Origin: Elusimicrobiales bacterium
GTDB lineage: Bacteria > Elusimicrobiota > Elusimicrobia > Elusimicrobiales > UBA9959
Assembly (NCBI GenBank): GCA_026419335.1
Contig: JANZZP010000010.1
Location: forward strand, 1-12,375
Direction: 5' to 3'
Length of the DNA stretch: 12,375 bases
A model generated the notes under the pieces. It made no database searches, had not been told where the DNA came from, and worked only from the letters and a program-made list of their open reading frames with translations. Shown here one piece after another: positions 7,026-12,375 of this stretch. The position numbers and the translations under genes were made by a program. Position 1 is the first letter of the stretch, and each line of letters begins with the position of its first letter.

Positions 7026-8534
7026 ATGAGAATAGATTTGCCATATTCTTTTTCAATAGAGGAAGTGCCGCATATAATTAGTATCTCAAATAAGTATTTA
7101 TTATCTAATGATGCTAAAGAAAAAATAAAAAAGGTAAGAAAGGAATTAAAGAAACTTATAGATAAGGATGATGTGATGTATGGTATAAATACTGGATTCG
7201 GGGAACTAGCAAGTAAAACTATATCTAAGGAAGATTTAAAAACTTTGCAGATTAATCTTATAAGAAGTCATGCTTGTGGAGTTGGTGAACCATTGAGTGA
7301 TGAAGAGGCAAGATTAGTTATGTTTATAAGAGCAAATGAATTATCGAGAGGGTTAAGTGGTGTAAGACCTGTTGTTATAGAGACATTGTGTGAGTTTTTA
7401 AATAAAGGAATCATTCCTTATATTCCTAATAAAGGTTCTGTTGGAGCTAGTGGTGATTTAGCGCCAAGTTCCCATATGGCTTTAACGCTCTGTGGTGAGG
7501 GATTTGCTAAGTTTGTTGGCGAGGATAGGTGGCAGCCTTCTTTAAAAATTCTAAAAAAAGCATCTATAAAACCTTTAGTATTAGAGGAAAAAGAAGGGCT
7601 TGCTCTTATTAATGGTACACAGGTTACTAGCGCTATGGGTTCTTTTGCTCTATATAAAGCACTTAATGTTTTTCAAACATCTATAATAGCTGGTGCTATT
7701 ACGACAGATGCCCTTAAAGGAACACCTCGTGCTTTTAATAAAAAAATATCTATTGCGAAACCTTATAAGGGACAGATTTATGTGGCTGAAAAACTTTCAA
7801 AGATGCTTGAAGGAAGTCAAATCAGAGAGTCTCACAGGATTAATGATTCAAGAGTTCAAGATCCATATTCAATTAGGTGTATGCCTCAGGTTATGGGGGC
7901 TGTGTGTGATTGGTTATATAAAGCTTGTGATAGTGTTGAAATAGAGTTTAGAAGTGTTACTGATAATCCACTAGTTTTTTGGGATGATAAAAAGATAGAA
8001 GTAATTTCAGGTGGAAATTTTCATGCTCAATCTCTTGCTTTAGCTTTTGATATAGCTGCAATAGCTATGTCTGTAAATGCTGCTATGTCAGAAAGAAGAA
8101 TAGCTCAACTTGTTAGTGATTTTAAAGTTCTTCCACCTTTTTTAGCCAAAAATCCAGGTATTGAAAGTGGATTTATGATAGCACATGTTACTGCTGCTGC
8201 TTTGTGTAATGAAAACAATATACTTTCACATCCTGCTTCTGTTTTTTCACTGCCAACTTCAGCAAATAAAGAGGATTTTGTATCTATGGGTACGAATGCT
8301 GCTATAAAACTAAAAAATATTGTCTTTAATACATCAAGAGTTATAGCCATTGAACTTATAGCAGGAAGTAGGGCAATAGAGTACCATAGACCTCTTTTGA
8401 CATCTCCTTATCTTGAAAAAATAATAAAAGCTGTTAAAAATATTACAGGAGATATTTCTGGTGATATGGAACTTTCTACAAGAATAGAAAGTGTTGCAAT
8501 TTCTATTTTGGATGGTGATTTTTTAAAATTATAA
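7026..8534 (+). CDS. hutH: Histidine ammonia-lyase (histidase)
   Basis: Deaminates L-histidine to trans-urocanate and ammonia in the cytoplasm, the first step of histidine degradation. The 502 residues match the usual length of about 500-510. The Ala141-Ser142-Gly143 triad in GSVGASGDLAPSSH forms the MIO electrophile. Other active-site residues known from the Pseudomonas enzyme are present: Tyr52 (YGINTGFG), His82 (RSHACGVGEPL), Asn196 (INGTQ), Gln278, Tyr281 and Arg284 (VQDPYSIRC), Phe332 (GNFHAQ) and Glu416 (ANKEDFVSMG). His82 favours histidase over phenylalanine or tyrosine ammonia-lyases of the same fold. A strong TGGAGG (7015-7020), five bases before ATG, fixes the start. hutU follows after 15 bases. 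No hut regulator or hutI is nearby. Confidence 0.96.
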   Translation: MRIDLPYSFSIEEVPHIISISNKYLLSNDAKEKIKKVRKELKKLIDKDDVMYGINTGFGELASKTISKEDLKTLQINLIRSHACGVGEPLSDEEARLVMFIRANELSRGLSGVRPVVIETLCEFLNKGIIPYIPNKGSVGASGDLAPSSHMALTLCGEGFAKFVGEDRWQPSLKILKKASIKPLVLEEKEGLALINGTQVTSAMGSFALYKALNVFQTSIIAGAITTDALKGTPRAFNKKISIAKPYKGQIYVAEKLSKMLEGSQIRESHRINDSRVQDPYSIRCMPQVMGAVCDWLYKACDSVEIEFRSVTDNPLVFWDDKKIEVISGGNFHAQSLALAFDIAAIAMSVNAAMSERRIAQLVSDFKVLPPFLAKNPGIESGFMIAHVTAAALCNENNILSHPASVFSLPTSANKEDFVSMGTNAAIKLKNIVFNTSRVIAIELIAGSRAIEYHRPLLTSPYLEKIIKAVKNITGDISGDMELSTRIESVAISILDGDFLKL

Positions 8535-8549
8535 TTTAGGGAGGTTTAT

Positions 8550-10193
8550 ATGGTTGTTAAAGCTCCAAGAGGGAACAAATTAACATGTAAAGGTTGGGAA
8601 CAAGAAGCTGCAATGAGAATGCTTATGAATAATTTAGATCCTGAAGTAGCTGAAAAACCTCAAGATTTAATTGTTTATGGAGGAAGAGGTAAGGCAGCAA
8701 GAAACTGGGATTGTTTTAAAGCAATAGTAAGGTCGTTAAAAGAACTTAAGGATGATGAAACCCTTTTAGTTCAATCTGGTAAACCTACTGGTGTTGTAAA
8801 AACTCACGAATATGCTCCAAGGGTTTTAATAGCAAACTCAAATTTAGTTGGCAACTGGGCTAAATGGGAAGTATTTGATGAGCTTGAAAAAAAGGGTTTG
8901 ATTATGTATGGTCAGATGACAGCTGGTTCTTGGATATATATAGGAACTCAAGGTATACTTCAAGGGACTTATGAAACATTTGCAGCTTGTGCAAAAAAGC
9001 ATTTTAATTCAGATTTAACAGGTAAATTAGTTGTAAGTGGTGGGCTTGGGGGTATGGGTGGTGCTCAACCTCTTGCAATAACTATGAATAATGGGGTTGG
9101 TATTGTTATTGAGATTGACCCTTCTAGAATTCAAAAAAGGCTAAAAACTGGATATCTTGATACAATGACTGAAAATCTTGATGAAGCATTAGAAATAGCA
9201 AACAAATATTTAAGAGAAAAAAAACCAATTTCAATTGGACTTCTTGGTAATTGTGCCGAAATACTTCCTGAAATGTTTAAAAGGAGTGTAAAGATAGATG
9301 TATTGACTGATCAGACGTCTGCTCATGACCCTTTAAATGGATATATTCCTGCTAATATGAGTTTAGATGAAGCTGAAAAATTGAGAAAGGAAAATCCAAA
9401 TGAATATATAGAAAGAGCGTTAGATTCTATTGCAAAACATGTAGAAGCAATGCTTAATTTTATGAAAAAAGGTACAGTTGTTTTTGATTATGGTAATAAT
9501 ATAAGAACAATGGCTTATAAACGTGGAGTTAAGGATGCTTACTTATTTCCAGGTTTTGTTCCAGCTTATATAAGGGATTTATTTTGTGAAGGGAAAGGAC
9601 CTTTTAGATGGGTTGCTTTAAGTGGAAATCCAACAGATATTTATTTTACTGATAAACTTGCAATTGAAACATTTCCTAAAAACGAAAGTATGGTAAGATG
9701 GATAAAAATGGCTTCTAAAAAAGTACATTTTCAAGGGCTTCCAGCAAGAATATGTTGGCTTGGTTATGGTGAAAGACATATCCTTGGAATGAAATTTAAT
9801 GAGATGGTTAAGAAAGGAAAAATATCTGCTCCTATTGTAATAGGTAGAGACCATCTTGATTCTGGCTCTGTTGCAAGTCCTTATAGAGAAACTGAAGCTA
9901 TGAAGGATGGTTCTGATGCTATAGCAGACTGGCCTATATTAAATGCTTTATTAAATACTGCAAGTGGAGCTAGTTGGGTTAGTTTCCATCACGGTGGTGG
10001 AGTTGGTATAGGATATTCACTTCACGCAGGGCAAGTTATTGTTTGTGATGGTTCAAAAAAAATGTCTCAAAGAATAGAAAGAGTACTTACAAATGATCCT
10101 TTAATGGGTGTGTTAAGGCATGCAGATGCTGGTTATGAGAGAGCATTAAAATTTGCAAAAAAGAATAAGATTAAAATTCCAATGAAAAATTAG
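8550..10193 (+). CDS. hutU: Urocanate hydratase (urocanase)
   Basis: Converts urocanate to 4-imidazolone-5-propionate using tightly bound NAD+ as electrophile. It has 547 residues, the usual size of about 550. Visible family motifs include [11 protein letters not shown] 43-53, [12 protein letters not shown] 75-86, the glycine-rich NAD-binding stretch [12 protein letters not shown] 163-174, the active-site Cys402 in [14 protein letters not shown] (397-410), [16 protein letters not shown] 432-447 and [15 protein letters not shown] 476-490. A strong GGGAGG (8539-8544), five bases before ATG, supports the start. It sits directly behind hutH, so the two steps are co-expressed. The product needs imidazolonepropionase (hutI), which is not here. 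The stop faces the permease stop of the opposite-strand operon at a distance of only 4 bases. Confidence 0.97.
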   Translation: MVVKAPRGNKLTCKGWEQEAAMRMLMNNLDPEVAEKPQDLIVYGGRGKAARNWDCFKAIVRSLKELKDDETLLVQSGKPTGVVKTHEYAPRVLIANSNLVGNWAKWEVFDELEKKGLIMYGQMTAGSWIYIGTQGILQGTYETFAACAKKHFNSDLTGKLVVSGGLGGMGGAQPLAITMNNGVGIVIEIDPSRIQKRLKTGYLDTMTENLDEALEIANKYLREKKPISIGLLGNCAEILPEMFKRSVKIDVLTDQTSAHDPLNGYIPANMSLDEAEKLRKENPNEYIERALDSIAKHVEAMLNFMKKGTVVFDYGNNIRTMAYKRGVKDAYLFPGFVPAYIRDLFCEGKGPFRWVALSGNPTDIYFTDKLAIETFPKNESMVRWIKMASKKVHFQGLPARICWLGYGERHILGMKFNEMVKKGKISAPIVIGRDHLDSGSVASPYRETEAMKDGSDAIADWPILNALLNTASGASWVSFHHGGGVGIGYSLHAGQVIVCDGSKKMSQRIERVLTNDPLMGVLRHADAGYERALKFAKKNKIKIPMKN

Positions 10194-10199
10194 ATTTTT
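10185..10199. terminator. Possible weak bidirectional AT-only hairpin at the convergent gene ends
   Basis: AAAAAT (10185-10190) and ATTTTT (10194-10199) are exact inverted copies around the hutU stop codon TAG, with a three-base loop. Read either way it gives a short stem ending in a T run, in the right place to stop both convergent transcripts. The stem has no G:C pair, so it would be weak. No better terminator is visible within the 4-base gap or just beyond it. Confidence 0.25.
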
Positions 10200-10983
10200 A
10201 ATACTGACTTAAATTTCCAATTTTTCTAGATAACTCAATTGATTTTTTAAATAGATAAATAGATAAAGGAGTTAATATAGAACAAAAAATAATTAGTATA
10301 TACATTTCACTTAATGAAAATATGGATTTTTTTAAATTGACTATTTTTTGAGCTGCTGAGATTGAATGTGTCATGGGGAATAAGCTAGATATAGTTGAGA
10401 TTTTACCTAAAATCTCAATAGGTACATATACCCCGCATAATAAGGATTCAACTGTACCAACGAAAAATGATATTATGTTTCCTCTTTTAAATAATATTAT
10501 AAAAGAAGCACCTATAAAATGTATTGATGAGAAAACTATTGAGGAAATAAAGATAAGTATAAAAAAATCCAAAAACAGTATATTTAATTTCATTAAACCT
10601 GTGAAATAAATGAATAGTAAATATAATATTGCTTCTAATGTTGATATAGCAAATGAATAGAGCCATAAGGATAACATATAATGATATATATTTTTTGAAT
10701 TAACAATAAACTCAAAAACTCCTGAGTTTATATCAAAATTTATATGTTGAATCAAAACAGAATTGCCGCTGGAATAATTTAGTATTAAAAAAGAGACGAA
10801 TATATATTGAAAATAAGTTATATCTTGAGGTATAGAATTTGATATATATGTTTGAAAATATTTATCTATTAAAAAAAATATCAATAAACTTACAGTTAAA
10901 GAAAATATTTGAGCAATTAAAGAAAACTTATAACACAATTCTATTTTAATGTTTTTTTTAATAAATCTTAATAATTGTTCCAT
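10198..10983 (-). CDS. ABC-2 type transporter permease
   Basis: A 261-residue membrane protein with six hydrophobic segments (about 20-40, 55-72, 103-128, 135-164, 171-195, 225-245), the standard topology of an ABC-2 type exporter permease. The segment GVYVPIEILGKISTISSLFP (184-203) followed by MTHSISA matches the family's conserved region before the last helix. It presumably forms a homodimer with the ATPase encoded just upstream and exports an unidentified substrate such as a lipid, polysaccharide or drug-like compound. Its start overlaps the 3' end of the ATPase gene by 16 bases. No Shine-Dalgarno is visible before the ATG, which suggests coupled translation. The family call is good at the fold level; the substrate is unknown. 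Confidence 0.85.
   Translation of the reverse strand: MEQLLRFIKKNIKIELCYKFSLIAQIFSLTVSLLIFFLIDKYFQTYISNSIPQDITYFQYIFVSFLILNYSSGNSVLIQHINFDINSGVFEFIVNSKNIYHYMLSLWLYSFAISTLEAILYLLFIYFTGLMKLNILFLDFFILIFISSIVFSSIHFIGASFIILFKRGNIISFFVGTVESLLCGVYVPIEILGKISTISSLFPMTHSISAAQKIVNLKKSIFSLSEMYILIIFCSILTPLSIYLFKKSIELSRKIGNLSQY
10706..10731 (-). repeat. 9-bp inverted repeat with AGGAG in the loop, inside the permease gene
   Basis: On the + strand ATAAACTCA (10706-10714) pairs exactly with TGAGTTTAT (10723-10731) across 8 bases. On the coding (-) strand the loop reads GGAGTTTT, preceded by the stem's final A, so an AGGAG-like sequence straddles the stem end and loop. No start codon lies at a suitable distance behind it, so it is probably not a ribosome site. 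It may be chance in AT-rich DNA. Confidence 0.4.
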
Positions 10984-11600
10984 ATTTTTAAATCAACGAA
11001 AATGTCTCCGATATCAGATAATTCATTTGGTTTGTTTGTCATGATTATAATATATTTTTGCTCTTTTATATTTTTAAGATATGATTTTATTTTATATGAA
11101 GATTCAGAGTCTATATATGTAAATGGTTCATCTAATACTATTACTTTAAAATCGTTAATTAATATTTTTAACATTACACTTTTAAGTTGATTTCCTGTTG
11201 AAAGTTCACCGAACTTTCTGTTAAGAAGTTTTTCATCAAGATTAATTATATTTGATAATTCTTTTATTTTGTTCTTATCTTTAATATTATAAAACTCTAA
11301 ATTTTCATAAACACTTAACTGCCAATAAAATGTTCTTTGAAAATTTAAAAGAGCAGAAAATTTATCATATGGAAATTTCAAATAATCTATTTTATTCCCT
11401 TCAAAACTTGCATAACCTGAATCTGGAATTAAAAAACCTGAAACTATTTTTGCAAATGTAGTTTTTCCATATCCGTTTGGTGCATGTAATATATATATCT
11501 TACCTTTATTAAAGTTTATTGATAGATTTTTTATGACCTTATTCTTTTCTTTAAATAGAAAATTTTTATATGAAAAGGAAATGTTATTATATTCAAGCAT
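10968..11600 (-). CDS. ABC transporter ATP-binding protein with atypical motifs
   Basis: A 210-residue ABC ATPase that should power the permease encoded behind it. Walker A is APNGYGKTT 40-48, with Ala in place of the usual first Gly but the essential Gly45-Lys46-Thr47 present. Gln88 in LLNFQRTFYWQLSVYENL is the likely Q loop. The signature is LSTGNQLK 133-140 rather than LSGGQ. Walker B is VIVLDEPF 153-160 with Asp157 and Glu158, and the D loop is YIDSES. At the H loop, where His is normally found, the sequence is MTNKPNEL with Asn189. It is short, ending soon after the H loop with no extra domain. Its ATG lies inside the end of mntP (8-base overlap) and its 3' end overlaps the permease by 16 bases. 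Catalytic Lys, Asp and Glu are kept, so ATP binding is very likely; the hydrolysis rate may be unusual. Confidence 0.9.
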   Translation of the reverse strand: MLEYNNISFSYKNFLFKEKNKVIKNLSINFNKGKIYILHAPNGYGKTTFAKIVSGFLIPDSGYASFEGNKIDYLKFPYDKFSALLNFQRTFYWQLSVYENLEFYNIKDKNKIKELSNIINLDEKLLNRKFGELSTGNQLKSVMLKILINDFKVIVLDEPFTYIDSESSYKIKSYLKNIKEQKYIIIMTNKPNELSDIGDIFVDLKIWNNY

Positions 11601-12168
11601 TGGTATATAGATGAGTAATAAGAATTTTTAAACCTATTATTATTAAGATTAGTCCAGCAATAACTTCCATCTTTCCTTCAAGTAATGTTTTTCCTTTATA
11701 ACCCAGATTTATTCCTATAATGCTCATAATAAATGATGTAAATCCGATTATTAATATTGGGATAAGTAATGATATATTAAGTAATGGAAAGGTAAATCCA
11801 ATTGCAAGAGCGTCAATACTTGTTGCTATTGAAAGTATTAAAAGTGTTTGAATATTAAATGGACATTTAGTATTTTTACTACAATTTAGATCTTGAAGTT
11901 TTGTACTTTCGTATATCATTTTTATTCCAATAGAGCAAAGTAGAATAAATGCAATCCAGTGATCTGCTTTTTTCAAAGTATTTAAAAATCCAATTCCAGC
12001 GAAATATCCTATAATTGGCATTAAACTTTGAAAAAAACCAAATAAAAAAGACATCTTTATTAGATTTTTAAAATTAAAAAACCTCATTGTGCCACCACTT
12101 GATATACTTACTGCGAAACAATCAAGTGAAAGACTAAATGCTATTAAAATTATTTCAACTGTACTCAT
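11593..12168 (-). CDS. mntP: MntP-type manganese efflux pump
   Basis: A 191-residue inner-membrane protein with six predicted helices, the size and pattern of MntP (formerly YebN), which exports Mn2+ and protects from manganese toxicity. It shows the twofold internal repeat of the family: SLSLDCFAVSISSG 12-25 (Asp16) in the first half and SIATSIDALAIGF 113-125 (Asp119) in the second. Also present are FGFFQSLMPIIGYFAG 43-58, the DHWIAF motif with Asp69, and EGKMEVIAGLILIIIG 164-179. A loop about 92-103 carries Cys96 and Cys102. It is the first gene of a three-gene - strand operon and overlaps the ABC ATPase start. No Shine-Dalgarno stands before the ATG, and the 61-base leader space is too short for a yybP-ykoY manganese riboswitch. 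Confidence 0.93.
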   Translation of the reverse strand: MSTVEIILIAFSLSLDCFAVSISSGGTMRFFNFKNLIKMSFLFGFFQSLMPIIGYFAGIGFLNTLKKADHWIAFILLCSIGIKMIYESTKLQDLNCSKNTKCPFNIQTLLILSIATSIDALAIGFTFPLLNISLLIPILIIGFTSFIMSIIGINLGYKGKTLLEGKMEVIAGLILIIIGLKILITHLYTNA

Positions 12169-12229
12169 ATTAAGATTTTATCATTTCTTTTTATATGTAT
12201 TTGTAAAAAAATTTAATAAACTTTTATTT
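12169..12229. promoter_or_regulatory. Divergent intergenic spacer between mntP and the WbqC-like gene
   Basis: This 61-base, almost purely A/T spacer separates two genes transcribed away from each other, so any promoters for the mntP operon and for the WbqC-like gene must lie here or just inside the genes. On the - strand a TTTACA element (around 12203-12208) lies upstream of AT-rich stretches that could act as a -10, but the spacing is not ideal. No clear metal-regulator operator is visible. Neither downstream gene has a recognisable ribosome binding site. Confidence 0.4.
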
Positions 12230-12375
12230 ATGATAGTTGCAGCTCATCAGATACATTTTATGCCTGGACTTAGATATTTTTCTAAGATGCGTAATTGTGA
12301 TACTTTTGTATATCTTGATGATGTTCAGTTTGTAAAAAGAGAATTTCAAAATAGAAATAGGATAAGAACTGCATC
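12230..12375 (+). CDS. WbqC-family protein (3' partial)
   Basis: An open frame of 48 complete codons starts at ATG 12230 and runs off the window. Its N-terminus closely fits the WbqC-like family: hydrophobic beta strand and His6-Gln7 (MIVAAHQIHFMPG, where most members have HQPxYxPW), Phe17 and Lys19, then VYLDDVQFVKREFQNRNRI (27-45) with DDVQ 30-33 and NRNRI 41-45. Family members are often found in O-antigen and other surface-glycan clusters; the chemical role is poorly defined. No Shine-Dalgarno is visible before the ATG. It is divergent from mntP. Substitution of Pro-x-Tyr by Ile-His-Phe near residue 9 is a small departure from the common form. Confidence 0.85.
   Translation, partial: MIVAAHQIHFMPGLRYFSKMRNCDTFVYLDDVQFVKREFQNRNRIRTA

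Noticed and set aside
7693..7944. An 83-codon open frame on the + strand in another frame of hutH
   Set aside because: It overlaps conserved histidase sequence including the Gln278/Arg284 region; no frameshift is needed, because hutH is intact.
8105..8350. An 81-codon open frame on the - strand within hutH, and similar antisense frames within etfA, the kinase, the exonuclease and hutU
   Set aside because: They lie wholly inside well-conserved genes on the other strand, have no recognisable family pattern and no ribosome site, and are expected in AT-rich coding DNA.
10373..10609. Small + strand open frames opposite the permease and ATPase genes (also 10975-11190)
   Set aside because: The - strand proteins show clear ABC features; the + strand frames are low-complexity shadows without start signals.
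12169..12229. yybP-ykoY manganese riboswitch before mntP
   Set aside because: The spacer is only 61 bases, almost purely A/T, and lacks the conserved G-rich paired elements such a riboswitch needs.
1..12375. tRNA or rRNA genes, CRISPR arrays, transposons or attachment sites
   Set aside because: Coding sequence fills nearly the whole window, and no cloverleaf, regularly spaced repeat, transposase or terminal repeat was seen.

Overview
The window is a densely packed, strongly AT-rich piece of a bacterial chromosome (by eye about 70% A+T, with AGA and ATA as the usual Arg and Ile codons). TGA is a stop here (the exonuclease and mntP genes end on it), so the standard bacterial code applies. A ferredoxin-fused electron-transfer flavoprotein, histidine catabolism, a CHASE2 adenylate cyclase, a membrane-bound histidine kinase and a WbqC-type surface-polysaccharide protein together suggest an anaerobic or facultative, probably Gram-negative, low-GC bacterium. 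I cannot name the phylum; Deferribacterota, Spirochaetota and Fusobacteriota would all be plausible.

Bases 1-10193 hold eight genes, all on the + strand, with gaps of at most 26 bases and two overlaps, so they may form one long transcription unit. In order they are: etfA (cut off at its 5' end by the window edge); a dCache sensor histidine kinase with no response regulator beside it; a CHASE2 class III adenylate cyclase; a DUF3307 membrane protein whose start overlaps the cyclase stop (TAATG); a YmdB/MacroD-like macrodomain ADP-ribose hydrolase; a DnaQ-like DEDDh 3'-5' exonuclease overlapping it; and hutH and hutU. The last two carry out the first two steps of histidine degradation (histidine to urocanate to imidazolonepropionate). 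No hutI, hutG or ftcD is present, so the rest of the pathway must be elsewhere.

Bases 10198-12168 hold a convergent - strand operon of three overlapping genes, read right to left: an MntP-type manganese exporter, an ABC ATPase with unusual motif residues, and a six-helix ABC-2 type permease. Only 4 bases separate the permease stop from the hutU stop. From 12230 a WbqC-family gene runs + and leaves the window; a 61-base divergent spacer separates it from mntP.

The most unusual features are: the cyclase gene, which encodes a DsbA-like CPHC motif in its sensor domain, carries a Lys/Thr substrate-recognition pair and contains a perfect 11-bp inverted repeat followed by TTTT; the tight cyclase/DUF3307 coupling; the non-canonical ABC ATPase coupled to mntP; and the ferredoxin-fused EtfA. 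There are no tRNA or rRNA genes, mobile elements or CRISPR arrays, and no gene-free stretch over 300 bases.
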